Numbered from the stretch's first letter, positions 1 to 8,324 are shown. The stretch is DNA of 10,586 nt from CAZCBX01 sp964497185 (GCA_964497185.1 CAZCBX010000023.1:1-10586), one strand, 5' to 3'. Numbers and translations: made by a program. Notes: generated from the sequence alone by a model not told the origin.

Positions 1-2
1 AG

Positions 3-1544
3 TCGAGCATTATTTTTTATTCTCAAACCGATGAAAACAACATTAAAAAAACATTTTACCCCAATAATGTGGAAGTCATCGACAAACCCAACGGCGGAAA
101 AATTTTATTTGTCGGTGGGGTGAGCATCACCGCAGATGCCTCGCAACAGCAGTGTGCAAGCCAAGGCCTTTGTGCGAAAAAGAACAACTACGTAGATACC
201 ATGGACCGACGCCCAGGGATGGCCATGATCCAAATTCCGCCCAACACCAGCGTCGCTGATTATGTGGCCAGTCAAAACCAAGCGCAAACCACTACCGCGC
301 AAGGTGTCACAACCAAGGACTGTAACGTACCCGGTTGTGTATGGGTTGATGCCAATCCGGCCAATGCCAGTGGCATGGGCCAAGCATTGTTGGATACGGC
401 CAACATTGCCATCACCCAAAACTACGATATCTTAATTGTGCCCATGACCAAAAACAACATGGCTGATCCATCCGTGGTGTTTAAAGTGCCGCGTCAGGGT
501 GGAAGTTGGTTGGCCAATCAAACGCAGCCCTTAACCACCATTCCGGAAACCAACAACGGCCGCGTGGTTTCATCCATTGCCAATCGAACCATCCAAGTCG
601 GTCAAGCCGAATACCTACCCGTATGTGTGACCAAACCCATGCCAATATGCTCAGATCGACGTGAGCCAGAATCCTGCCAATATTATGACGCTGACAGTGG
701 TGAAGTGGTGAACGATCCAAGACAAATGATGGGGCAGATTCGTTTGATGAACGTGAACAATCCGTCTCTGGCCGCCAGCGCTTTTTTGGCCAATCACAAC
801 TATGCGTGCAGTTCCATGTCGTTTAATGAGAACAACGATTTGTTGGTCTCTGGTCGGTTAACCATTCACGCCATTTCGAATGCCGATATGAGTGAGGCCA
901 TTCGTGCGGCAGAAGGTGCTTCGGATTTAGGCACGTTTAAAGGATTTAACAATCAAATCTTGCTGGATGATGTGGCCCAAAGAATGGAAAATGGCGACAT
1001 GGTCTATGCCGATGGATTCATTGTGGATGAGAACACCTTTGCCGCTGGCGGTTCGCAAAAAGTTGGATGGCGCGGTGGTACTTCCATGGCGGAGTTTGAC
1101 GATGGAACCTTTGGTGTATTGGCCACCAATACGGTTCGCCTCCGTAACAAAGAAGGAGATGCCGTCAGTGAAGTGATGAACGTGGGCATTCACAAAGTCA
1201 CCATGCCCAATATGCAAGAGCGCGTGATGGTCAACATTCAAACCGATCCAGAAAACATCAACAACACCCGGATCATTGCCACCTACTTTGAAGGCGGCAA
1301 CTTTGAGGCCTACCCCACCACGTACATTCCCGGCAATTATTTCGTCAACGATGAGGCGCGTACTGAGCCCACGGCCTTGCCTGGCGTGATGACCACGATG
1401 AGCACCGCAGACTGGATTGACTTGTACCGAGAGTTGCGGGCGCCCAAAGGCGAAACCATCAACGAAGAAATGCCTGCATTGGAATTGTCTCGCGGAGCAA
1501 CAGTTGATTGTTCAAGCGCGTACGTGGATACCTGCGCGTACTAA
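3..1544 (+). CDS. Unrecognised probable exported protein, 5' end missing
   Basis: I do not recognise this protein. The frame is open from the first complete codon of the window (nt 3) to a TAA at 1542-1544, so the gene begins outside. A GTG at 69 could be taken as a start, but in-frame coding with no stop upstream and no ribosome binding site argue against it. The visible part is about 513 residues, rich in Asn, Thr and Gly. Counted from the GTG, it has ten cysteines: 29, 35, 85, 90, 186, 194, 203, 247, 481 and 489. The even number, their close pairing (for example CNVPGC) and the lack of long hydrophobic segments suggest a disulfide-bonded periplasmic or surface protein; this is inference. 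It ends in DCSSAYVDTCAY, with two cysteines close to the C-terminus. No catalytic motif was seen. The 3' end converges on korB with 11 bp between the stop codons. Confidence 0.75.
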   Translation, partial: SSIIFYSQTDENNIKKTFYPNNVEVIDKPNGGKILFVGGVSITADASQQQCASQGLCAKKNNYVDTMDRRPGMAMIQIPPNTSVADYVASQNQAQTTTAQGVTTKDCNVPGCVWVDANPANASGMGQALLDTANIAITQNYDILIVPMTKNNMADPSVVFKVPRQGGSWLANQTQPLTTIPETNNGRVVSSIANRTIQVGQAEYLPVCVTKPMPICSDRREPESCQYYDADSGEVVNDPRQMMGQIRLMNVNNPSLAASAFLANHNYACSSMSFNENNDLLVSGRLTIHAISNADMSEAIRAAEGASDLGTFKGFNNQILLDDVAQRMENGDMVYADGFIVDENTFAAGGSQKVGWRGGTSMAEFDDGTFGVLATNTVRLRNKEGDAVSEVMNVGIHKVTMPNMQERVMVNIQTDPENINNTRIIATYFEGGNFEAYPTTYIPGNYFVNDEARTEPTALPGVMTTMSTADWIDLYRELRAPKGETINEEMPALELSRGATVDCSSAYVDTCAY

Positions 1545-1555
1545 GACCTATTCAA

Positions 1556-2605
1556 TCAAGTTGCGTCTTGATTTTGTACTTGGTCGCTTTTTTTCACTTC
1601 CCAATGATCACCGCCGCGTACAAGCTCACTTAAGTTGCCAGGTCCACGCTGTTCGATGACCGCTTGATTTTGTTGCTGCACAAGAATTTCGTAAGGCGTG
1701 CGATCATATTGGCGAAAAACGCCCATGGGGACTGGAAAATCAGGATATTCCATGCGTGATAGCATAAAGGCTTGCGTGGCATTGCCTGGATCATGCACCG
1801 CAAGGTCTTGCGCTGTGATCCCATCTTGACCCAACGTTACTTTTTTGGGCATGCCGTTTTCGAAAATAATTCCTTTTTCGTTTTCTTCACCGTAGCGCAT
1901 GGGCTCGCCGGCAACCAGCTCCAAAGTGTTTTCTGCGCGGGCGCTGCGTTCGACAATGGGTTTGTGTGTGCCATCGTTAAAAATGTTGCAGTTTTGGTAA
2001 ATTTCAATCATGGACACGCCTTGGTGCGCATGGGCTTGCTTCATGGTCTCCATCAAATGCGGCGCATTGATGTCATAAGAGCGAGCGATAAATGTAGCAC
2101 CCGCAGATAAAGCAAGATTGGTGGGGTTGGCGGTGTAGTCCAATGAGCCGTAAGGCGTTGATTTGGTTTTTTTGCCTTGCTCACTGGTGGGTGAGTATTG
2201 CCCTTTGGTCAAACCATAAATGCGGTTGTTGAACAAAAGAATGTTGATGTTGACGTTGCGACGTAACACATGAAAAAAATGGTTGCCGCCAATGGACAAT
2301 GCATCACCATCGCCGGTGATCATCCATACAGACAAATCTGGATTGGCAATTTTTACACCCGTGGCAAAAGCAGGGGCACGACCATGAATGGTGTGAAAGC
2401 CGTAGGTATTCATGTAATACGGAAAGCGCGACGAGCAACCAATGCCAGAAATAAAAACGAATTTTTCTTTGGGCACACCCAATTCTGGCGCCAGTTTTTG
2501 AACGGCATTGAGAATGGCATAGTCTCCACAGCCTGGACACCATCGCACTTCTTGATCGGAAGCAAAATCTTTTTTGGTAAGCTTTTCAGCGGTATTTTCT
2601 GACAT
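1556..2605 (-). CDS. korB: 2-oxoacid:ferredoxin oxidoreductase, beta subunit (KorB)
   Basis: This is the thiamine-diphosphate-binding subunit of a cytoplasmic CoA-dependent 2-oxoacid:ferredoxin oxidoreductase, which oxidatively decarboxylates a 2-oxoacid (most likely 2-oxoglutarate) and passes electrons to ferredoxin. It has 349 residues. WCPGCGDY (Cys23, Cys26), GIGCSSR (Cys57) and Cys206 in QNCN supply the four ligands expected for the 4Fe-4S cluster of this family. GDGDA (98-102) followed by NNRIYGLTKGQ (126-136) is the ThDP/Mg motif. The C-terminal part (about 215-349) is the extension typical of the long KorB type. The ATG lies 14 bp after the korA stop, with GAGGA on the minus strand about 10 nt upstream, so the two genes are probably co-transcribed and translated in a fixed ratio. 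Substrate choice among 2-oxoglutarate, pyruvate and branched-chain oxoacids cannot be settled by eye; the 2-oxoglutarate call rests on the fused-KorA architecture. Confidence 0.93.
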   Translation of the reverse strand: MSENTAEKLTKKDFASDQEVRWCPGCGDYAILNAVQKLAPELGVPKEKFVFISGIGCSSRFPYYMNTYGFHTIHGRAPAFATGVKIANPDLSVWMITGDGDALSIGGNHFFHVLRRNVNINILLFNNRIYGLTKGQYSPTSEQGKKTKSTPYGSLDYTANPTNLALSAGATFIARSYDINAPHLMETMKQAHAHQGVSMIEIYQNCNIFNDGTHKPIVERSARAENTLELVAGEPMRYGEENEKGIIFENGMPKKVTLGQDGITAQDLAVHDPGNATQAFMLSRMEYPDFPVPMGVFRQYDRTPYEILVQQQNQAVIEQRGPGNLSELVRGGDHWEVKKSDQVQNQDAT

Positions 2606-2619
2606 TTGTATGGGTTCCT

Positions 2620-4452
2620 CTATGACGTTTGTAAAAGTTGTTGAACGGCGTCTTTGATTTCTTGAATGTACAGGGGTCTGCCCTGAACTTTGTTTAAAGG
2701 TTTGGCATCCACCAAATACTCAGCACGGAGCACTTTGCTTAGTTGGCCCATGTTGAGTTCTGGGATGAGCACTTTTTTATACCGTTTGAGTATATCACCC
2801 AAGTCTTTGGGCAGCGGGCTGATGTACCGAACATGGGTATTGGCCACGCTTACACCATCGGCGCGAAGTTGTTCGCATGCGCTCATGATGGCGCCAAATG
2901 TACTTCCCCAGCCGACGACCAAAACATCGCCTTGCTCAGGGCCATACACCGTCGTATCGGGCAGCTCATTGGCAATGCGATCCACTTTTTCCTGACGCAA
3001 ATCGGTCATGCGTTGATGGTTTTCAGGATTGTAACTGACGTTACCTGTGTTTTCTTGTTTTTCCAAACCACCAATTCGGTGCTCTAATCCCTTGGTGCCA
3101 GGGATGGCCCAGGGGCGTGCCAATGTTTCTTCGTTGCGCTTGTAGGGCTCAAAGCCATTAACTTCCGTTAAGTGGTTGCATGGAAACGCTTTGTAGCTAT
3201 CAATGTCGGGAATAATCCAAGGCTCTGCACCATTGGCCAGGGTGTTGTCCGAAAGAATCATGACAGGCACCATGTATCGCGTGGCAATGCGCGTGGCTTC
3301 AATGGCGGCATCAAAACAGTCGCCTGGTGTCATGGGCGCAATTACGCAAAGTGGACTTTCGCCGTGTCGACCGTACAGCGCTTGCAATAAATCGGCCTGT
3401 TCCACTTTGGTGGGCATACCCGTACTAGGGCCTGCACGCTGCACATTGACCACCACCAAAGGCAATTCGGTCATAACCGCCAACCCCAAGGCTTCGCCTT
3501 TCAGGGCAACGCCAGGCCCGCTGGTACCGGTTACACCAATGCTGCCTGCAAAAGACGCACCGATGGCGCTGCAAACCGCGGCAATTTCGTCTTCGGCTTG
3601 AAAAGTGGTGATGTTGAAATGTTTATAATTGGACAGCTCATGCAAGATGTCACTGGCAGGGGTGATGGGATAAGAGCCGTAAAACATGTTTTTGCCAGAG
3701 AGCTGTGCGGCCGCGGCCAAGCCAAGTGCCAACGCTTTGTTGCCTGTGACTTGTCGGTACTGACCTTCGGGCAGTTGTGCCTCAGGGACATGATAGGTGT
3801 TGGGAAAAAGCTCACATGTGTCGCCGTAGTTGTAGCCGGCGTGCAGTGCTTTTTTATTGGCTTCAATGATGTTGGGACTTTTTTTGAATTTTTTTTCAAT
3901 CCAATTTTCGGTGGGTTCCATGGGGCGATCGTACAGCCAGTACATCAATCCCAGGGCAAAAAAGTTTTTGGAACGATCGATTTCTTTGGTGTTTAAATCA
4001 ATGTCTTTCAAGGCTTCGCGGTTGAGTTTGGTGATACCGATTTTGACAACCTGATAACTATCCAAACTGCCATCTTCCAAGGGGTTGCTGTCATATTGGG
4101 CTTTTCGCAGGTTGGGGTCTGTAAAAGCGTCTTCGTTGACAATGATCATGCCGCCTTTTTCTAAATCTTCGATATGAACTTTTAAGGCCGCAGGGTTCAT
4201 GGCCACCAGTACGTGAGGTACATCTCCAGCAGTACGGATGTCGTAATCGGAAAAATGAAGCTGAAAACCACTGACGCCAGGCAAAGACCCAGCAGGCGCG
4301 CGAATCTCGGCAGGAAAATCGGGGAAGGTTGAAATGTCGTTGCCCACCACGGCCGAGGTCATGGTGAATTGACCGCCCGTTAGCTGCATGCCGTCGCCAG
4401 AATCCCCGGCGAAGCGAATAATAACATTGTGAAGTTCTTGCGATTGGCTCAT
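2620..4452 (-). CDS. korA: 2-oxoacid:ferredoxin oxidoreductase, fused gamma-alpha subunit (KorA)
   Basis: This is the partner of KorB, 610 residues long. Residues 1 to about 190 form the gamma domain, with the glycine-rich GDSGDGMQLTGG at 16-27. Residues from about 230 form the alpha domain, with YPITPASDI (261-269), the hallmark 2-oxoacid-contacting loop; GTSGPG (309-314); and QRAGPSTGMPTK (338-349). About 505-605 is the C-terminal core domain II. Fusion of gamma and alpha in one chain is known for the two-subunit KorAB enzymes of actinobacteria, Bacteroidetes and some proteobacteria, and its length fits that class. No separate delta (ferredoxin-like) subunit or ferredoxin gene is in the window. 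The ATG is preceded on the minus strand by AGAGAG about 6 nt upstream, a modest ribosome binding site. It opens the korA-korB pair; queG lies 176 bp upstream on the same strand and could be co-transcribed, although I saw no clear promoter or terminator between them. Confidence 0.93.
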   Translation of the reverse strand: MSQSQELHNVIIRFAGDSGDGMQLTGGQFTMTSAVVGNDISTFPDFPAEIRAPAGSLPGVSGFQLHFSDYDIRTAGDVPHVLVAMNPAALKVHIEDLEKGGMIIVNEDAFTDPNLRKAQYDSNPLEDGSLDSYQVVKIGITKLNREALKDIDLNTKEIDRSKNFFALGLMYWLYDRPMEPTENWIEKKFKKSPNIIEANKKALHAGYNYGDTCELFPNTYHVPEAQLPEGQYRQVTGNKALALGLAAAAQLSGKNMFYGSYPITPASDILHELSNYKHFNITTFQAEDEIAAVCSAIGASFAGSIGVTGTSGPGVALKGEALGLAVMTELPLVVVNVQRAGPSTGMPTKVEQADLLQALYGRHGESPLCVIAPMTPGDCFDAAIEATRIATRYMVPVMILSDNTLANGAEPWIIPDIDSYKAFPCNHLTEVNGFEPYKRNEETLARPWAIPGTKGLEHRIGGLEKQENTGNVSYNPENHQRMTDLRQEKVDRIANELPDTTVYGPEQGDVLVVGWGSTFGAIMSACEQLRADGVSVANTHVRYISPLPKDLGDILKRYKKVLIPELNMGQLSKVLRAEYLVDAKPLNKVQGRPLYIQEIKDAVQQLLQTS

Positions 4453-4462
4453 GAGGTCTCTC

Positions 4463-4484
4463 TAATCAAATCCTAATCAAATCA
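4463..4484 (-). repeat. Tandem 11-bp direct repeat upstream of korA
   Basis: Two head-to-tail copies of TAATCAAATC plus one base (C in the first, A in the second) lie 11-32 bp upstream of the korA start codon. On the korA strand they read as GATTTGATTA units, next to TATGAT, which could be a -10 box. They might bind a regulator of korAB or be chance AT-rich sequence. No further copy is visible in the window. Confidence 0.35.
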
Positions 4485-4628
4485 TATACAAACTAAGGTT
4501 GTTGACGGGTGACTGGGGGCTTGTGTGCGCAAATACCGGTCACTAAAGCCGTCTCCAACCATGGATGGGCATAGCTGATATCAGACTTTTGACCAAAAAT
4601 ACACTTTTTGCCGCGCCAAACGGGCTTT

Positions 4629-5576
4629 TTAGGCTGTTTTTTTGCTATTTTTCAAGGCCGCCCGCACGTTGTCTTGCAATTTGTCCAGAGGGATTCGTGC
4701 CAGCGCATGATGGTCAAAGAGTGTTTGATGGGTTTTGTGATCGAGTGCAAGAATGTCTTGGGCACTCAATGCCACCGCCGATTTGGGTGTTGTTTCGGGG
4801 GTCGGAGGGTATACGGCGGCTTTGTTGTTCCATGGACAGACTTCTTGGCAGATGTCGCAGCCTGCCACCCAGTGGTTTAAATTGTTTTGAACATGGTCCG
4901 GCATGGGCTCATGGCGATTTTCGATGGTGTGATAAGAGATGCAATCGGTGGCCACCAGGGTGTAAGGCTTGGGCAAGGCTTGGGTTGGGCATGCATCCAT
5001 ACAGGCTGTGCAGGTGCCGCAATGATCGGTGGTGGGCGCGTCTGTGGGTAGGTCGAGACTGGTGGCCATCACACCCAGGTATAAGTAAGAGCCGTGACGC
5101 TTGTTCATGAGCATGGTGTTTTTGCCGATCCACCCCACACCCGCCATGGCTGCAAAATCTCGCTCCAGCACAGGGGCAGTGTCTACAAAACAGCGCCATG
5201 TAAACGGTTGGCCGAGTGCCTCTTGGGTCCACTGCGCCAGGGCTGTCAGTTTGTCTTTCATAAACAAATGGTAGTCCTGGCCCCATGCATAGCGTGCAAA
5301 TTTTACATCAGACGCATGGGGCTCATTTCGGTGATACGACAAAGCCACCACCCACACGCTTTTGGCTTCGGGCATCAATTCACGAATGTCTTGACGAAGG
5401 TTTTTTCTTTTTTCTTCGGCCAGGTACCACATGTTGCCGTGATGGCCTTGTTCAAGCCAGGCTTTATACTTTGGATAGGTGGAGGCACGGGTTTGGTTGG
5501 TAAAACCAATGTCACAAAAGCCCAACGCGTGAGCCTGCGCGCGAATGCGGTCTTTGATTGACACCGAATGATTCAT
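4629..5576 (-). CDS. queG: Epoxyqueuosine reductase (QueG)
   Basis: This is a cytoplasmic cobalamin- and iron-sulfur-dependent enzyme that reduces epoxyqueuosine to queuosine at the wobble position of tRNAs with GUN anticodons. I place the start at the ATG at 5574-5576 (MNHSVSIKDRIRAQAHALGF), which matches the usual N-terminus and gives 315 residues. A longer frame from 5648 adds 24 residues and would overlap the htrA start. FVDTAPVLERD contains the expected catalytic Asp132. GWIGKNTML follows at about 148-156. Two 4Fe-4S clusters are supplied by CGTCTACMDACP (Cys186, 189, 192, 196) with Cys212, and GCDICQEVCP (Cys240, 243, 247). The protein lacks the longer C-terminal HEAT-like extension seen in some homologues and resembles the short class. 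No other queuosine gene is nearby. It is divergent from htrA; no strong ribosome binding site is visible before the chosen start. Confidence 0.92.
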   Translation of the reverse strand: MNHSVSIKDRIRAQAHALGFCDIGFTNQTRASTYPKYKAWLEQGHHGNMWYLAEEKRKNLRQDIRELMPEAKSVWVVALSYHRNEPHASDVKFARYAWGQDYHLFMKDKLTALAQWTQEALGQPFTWRCFVDTAPVLERDFAAMAGVGWIGKNTMLMNKRHGSYLYLGVMATSLDLPTDAPTTDHCGTCTACMDACPTQALPKPYTLVATDCISYHTIENRHEPMPDHVQNNLNHWVAGCDICQEVCPWNNKAAVYPPTPETTPKSAVALSAQDILALDHKTHQTLFDHHALARIPLDKLQDNVRAALKNSKKTA

Positions 5577-5585
5577 GCTTATGTT
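5558..5585 (+). promoter_or_regulatory. Candidate sigma-70-type promoter for htrA
   Basis: A perfect -35 hexamer TTGACA (5558-5563) is followed by 16 bp and then TATGTT (5580-5585), a 4/6 match to the -10 consensus. It reads toward htrA and would give a leader of roughly 50 nt. The -35 lies inside the first codons of the divergent queG. No sigma-E or sigma-32 type promoter was evident in the 66-bp gap. The -10 match is modest, so this is a candidate only. Confidence 0.4.
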
Positions 5586-5642
5586 TGTATCAGGTATTGA
5601 TAAGACAGAAACAAGAATTTGGAAGATAAGAGGAGATTTGAT

Positions 5643-7238
5643 ATGCAATCATGCATGAACAGAACATTTATTTTCGCTACAGCCCTGACTGTATGTATGT
5701 CACTGATGGCCTGCAACGGCAAAATTTCTCTTCCTTCAGAGTGGAATCAAAGTTCCAAAGCCCAAGGTGATCAGAATACGCCGGGCCAAGATGACAAAGC
5801 TTCTTCTTTGCAAGAGGCTTTGAGTCGTCCGCCAGCCAAAAAAGACCCCAATCAAAAAGTATTATGGAAAGGCTCGAATCTGGGTGCAGATACCTTTATC
5901 GAAATTTCGAAAAAAGCCGATTTGGGCGTTGTGAATATTGGTACCACCAAGGTGATGAAACCCCGTGCAAATCCATTTGGCCAAGGCCCTCGTGGCGGGT
6001 CACCCTTTGATCAGTTTTTTGGTGAAGACATGTTTAAGTTTTTCTTTGGCCAGCCTCAAGCACCACAGCAAGAGCGAAAACAAACCAGTCTGGGCTCGGG
6101 TTTTATCATCAGCAAAGACGGTTTGATTGTCACCAACAATCACGTCATTGATCAAGCCGATGAAATCACAGTGACCATTGGGCACGACCGAGAGTACCAA
6201 GCAAAGTTGATCGGCAGCGACCCCAAAACGGACGTTGCATTGATCAAAATTGAACCCGAAGAAGAATTGTATCCATTGTCGCTGGGTGACTCTCAAAGTT
6301 TGCAGGTGGGCGAAATTGTTGTGGCCATCGGCAATCCATTTGGTTTATCCCATACCGTGACCCAAGGCATTGTCAGTGCCAAAGCGCGAACCATTGGTTT
6401 TGGACCGTACGACAATTTTATTCAAACGGACGCCTCCATCAATCCCGGCAACTCTGGGGGGCCGTTATTGAATCTTCAAGCCGAAGTGGTGGGTATCAAC
6501 ACAGCCATTCATGCCACGGGCCAGGGCATTGGTTTTGCCATTCCCATCAATTTGGCCAAAAACATTCTGTCCCAGCTAGAGGAAACTGGCAGCGTGACGC
6601 GCGGCTGGTTGGGTGTTTACATTCAACCGGTGGAAAAAGAAGTGGCCGATGCGCTTGGTTTGGACAAAGCGCAAGGGGCTTTGGTGGCCAGGGTGCAGAA
6701 AAACAGCCCAGCTGAAGCAGCAGGCATTCAAGCAGGGGATGTCATCTTAAACGTGGATGGCAAACAAATTAAAGACGCCAATGCTTTGCCTCGTTTTGTG
6801 GCCAACCTCAAAGCGGGCCAAGAAGTAAAAATTGTATTGATGCGCAAAAAGAAACTCAAAACCATCGAGCTGACCATTGGCACCTTGCCCGATGAAGAGC
6901 AGCCCGAAGCCCAGCAAGAAACCATCAAAAAAGGCAGCAAGCCGGACAAACTGGGTTTGTATACTTCCGAAATTACAGACCAGGATCGACAACGCCTTGA
7001 TTTGCCGGAAGGACAAAAAGGCGTGGTGGTCAATGGCATGACGCGAGACTTCCCCGCTTATGGACAGGGGTTGAAGCCAGGCAATGTCATCACAGAGGTT
7101 AATTACAAAGCCATCACCAATTTGAAATCTTACGAAAACATCCTTGATGATTTAAAAGATGGAGACACGGTGTCCTTGAAAGTGCTTCAAGACAATCGCT
7201 CCGAGCTTTTCTTGGTTTTCCCACTGAGTGGTCAGTGA
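5643..7238 (+). CDS. htrA: HtrA/DegP-family serine protease, predicted lipoprotein
   Basis: This is a periplasmic trypsin-like protease/chaperone that degrades misfolded envelope proteins. The start is the ATG at 5643, with AGGAG at 5631-5635 and 7 nt spacing; an in-frame TTG at 5619 is less likely. The mature length is about 508 of 531 residues. The N-terminus carries a signal peptide ending in the lipobox LMAC with Cys24, so the enzyme is probably lipid-anchored, unlike soluble DegP. A polar linker runs to about residue 70. The catalytic triad is His167 (TNNHVID), Asp197 (KTDVALIK) and Ser271 (GNSGGPL). A Phe/Gln-rich segment at 122-142 sits where DegP has its LA loop. PDZ1 spans about 321-412 and PDZ2 about 435-528. 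The sigma-factor gene follows 33 bp downstream on the same strand, which fits a stress-response operon. Whether it is closer to DegP, DegQ or another HtrA cannot be decided by eye. Confidence 0.93.
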   Translation: MQSCMNRTFIFATALTVCMSLMACNGKISLPSEWNQSSKAQGDQNTPGQDDKASSLQEALSRPPAKKDPNQKVLWKGSNLGADTFIEISKKADLGVVNIGTTKVMKPRANPFGQGPRGGSPFDQFFGEDMFKFFFGQPQAPQQERKQTSLGSGFIISKDGLIVTNNHVIDQADEITVTIGHDREYQAKLIGSDPKTDVALIKIEPEEELYPLSLGDSQSLQVGEIVVAIGNPFGLSHTVTQGIVSAKARTIGFGPYDNFIQTDASINPGNSGGPLLNLQAEVVGINTAIHATGQGIGFAIPINLAKNILSQLEETGSVTRGWLGVYIQPVEKEVADALGLDKAQGALVARVQKNSPAEAAGIQAGDVILNVDGKQIKDANALPRFVANLKAGQEVKIVLMRKKKLKTIELTIGTLPDEEQPEAQQETIKKGSKPDKLGLYTSEITDQDRQRLDLPEGQKGVVVNGMTRDFPAYGQGLKPGNVITEVNYKAITNLKSYENILDDLKDGDTVSLKVLQDNRSELFLVFPLSGQ

Positions 7239-7271
7239 TGGTCGTAAGCTGAAGGCTTGCGCGAATTTGGC

Positions 7272-8189
7272 ATGGCCAAGAATAAAAAAACCTCGTCTGA
7301 AAAAACATCGGATGCGCTGAAGTCCCCTTCGCTACCAGCTGTTTATCAACCCAAAGTACAAGACTCGGTCGATCTGTACTTTCGGCAGCTAAGCAAGCTT
7401 CCGATGTTGACACCCGAAGAAGAGAAAAAAATTGCCATTGAATGGTTTGAAAATCGCGATCGTGAAGCAGGGCAAAAACTGGTCATGTCCAATTTACGTT
7501 TTGTGGTTAAAATTGCCAAAGAGTATTCCAAATACGGCATTAAAATGTCGGACCTGATTCAAGAAGGCAACATGGGTTTGATGCACGCTGTGGACAAATA
7601 TGATCCCAATAAAGGATACCGATTGATCACCTACGCCGTATGGTGGATTCGGGCATACATCCAAGCGTTTGTGCTGCGATCGATGAGCATGGTTCGGTCG
7701 GGTACCACACGTGCGCAGCGGCGGGTGCTTAATGGCCTGCAAAAAGCACAAAAACGAATTGCGGCTATGCAGGGCGCGAATCTACCGGTGACCAACAAGC
7801 AGCTTGCCCAAGAGTTGGAAGTGACCGAACAAGAGGTGCAAGAAACTTTGAGCTTGATGAACAACCGCGATGTAAGCACCAGCATGCCGTTGTCGCGCAA
7901 AGAAAATGCGATGACTTTTGGCGACACGCTGTCAGACCAAGAAACCTCGGTGGAAGAAAAAGTGATTCGTGAAGACATGACCAGCCGCATTCATGACGTG
8001 CTGGACGATATGTACGATGACCTTGCACCCCGCGAGCGCTACATTCTGGAGCATCGGCTTTTAACCGATTCGCCCATGACGCTGGAGGCAGTGGGTGATG
8101 AGTTTGGCGTGACGCGGGAGCGTGTGCGCCAGCTGGAAGCGCGTTTAAAAAAGAAACTCAAGAAAGCGTTTGTTGAAAGCGATTTATAA
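7272..8189 (+). CDS. rpoH: RpoH-like (sigma-32 family) RNA polymerase sigma factor
   Basis: This is a group 3-like sigma-70 family factor that would direct RNA polymerase to heat-shock or other stress promoters. The ATG at 7272 gives 305 residues; an in-frame TTG at 7257 adds five. GAAGG at 7251-7255 is too far (16 nt) for a normal ribosome binding site, so translational coupling to htrA, which ends 33 nt upstream, is possible. Region 1.2 is about 31-60; region 2 about 73-142, including LRFVVKIAKEYSKYG, DLIQEGNMGLMHAVDKYDP and the -10-binding YAVWWIRAYIQ; region 3 about 150-210; and region 4 about 240-300, with the helix-turn-helix LEAVGDEFGVTRERVRQLEA. GTTRAQRR after region 2.4 and RDVS near 199-202 resemble RpoH more than RpoD. 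The RpoH box, however, reads QRRVLNGL at 149-156, lacking the usual Phe-Phe. It may instead be a Myxococcus SigB/SigC-type paralogue. Confidence 0.85.
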   Translation: MAKNKKTSSEKTSDALKSPSLPAVYQPKVQDSVDLYFRQLSKLPMLTPEEEKKIAIEWFENRDREAGQKLVMSNLRFVVKIAKEYSKYGIKMSDLIQEGNMGLMHAVDKYDPNKGYRLITYAVWWIRAYIQAFVLRSMSMVRSGTTRAQRRVLNGLQKAQKRIAAMQGANLPVTNKQLAQELEVTEQEVQETLSLMNNRDVSTSMPLSRKENAMTFGDTLSDQETSVEEKVIREDMTSRIHDVLDDMYDDLAPRERYILEHRLLTDSPMTLEAVGDEFGVTRERVRQLEARLKKKLKKAFVESDL

Positions 8190-8256
8190 AACCTTTTGCG
8201 TTGTCGCTTGCTTCACATACTTTTTTCTTTGGATTCTTGTAAGGTAGGACTGTGGG

Positions 8257-8324
8257 GCCCGAGGGGGTCCGTATGGGCTAGTCCTCGCTGCGCTGCGGAG
8301 ACGCCCATACGGACCCCCTCGGGC
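8257..8324. repeat. Long perfect hairpin with conserved core in loop (copy 1)
   Basis: A perfect 22-bp inverted repeat (8257-8278 with 8303-8324; the left arm starts GCCCGAGGGGGTCC) encloses 24 nt. The loop carries a core at 8280-8302 that begins AGTCCTCGCT and ends GCTGCGGAGAC. The core can itself pair imperfectly (GTC..CGC with GCG..GAC around TGCGCT). It begins 67 bp after the sigma-factor stop. It could slow or end transcription in both directions, but no T-run follows on either strand. The core recurs in reverse orientation in copy 2, while the arms do not. Confidence 0.85.

Noticed and set aside
4491..4628. Terminator between queG and korA
   Set aside because: Only very short stems (such as GCC/GGC) and interrupted A/T runs are visible; not enough to call one.
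4565..5110. 181-codon plus-strand frame
   Set aside because: It lies antisense to queG, whose cysteine motifs clearly identify the coding strand; rich in Cys, Arg and Trp as expected of an antisense shadow.
5577..5648. Longer queG start at 5648
   Set aside because: The 24 extra residues do not resemble family N-termini, would span the htrA ribosome binding site and start codon, and the ATG at 5574-5576 gives a normal QueG beginning.
8257..8324. Rho-independent terminator for the sigma-factor gene
   Set aside because: The stem is very strong but no T-run follows on either strand, and the conserved loop core shared with the second hairpin suggests another origin. A role in slowing transcription remains possible.
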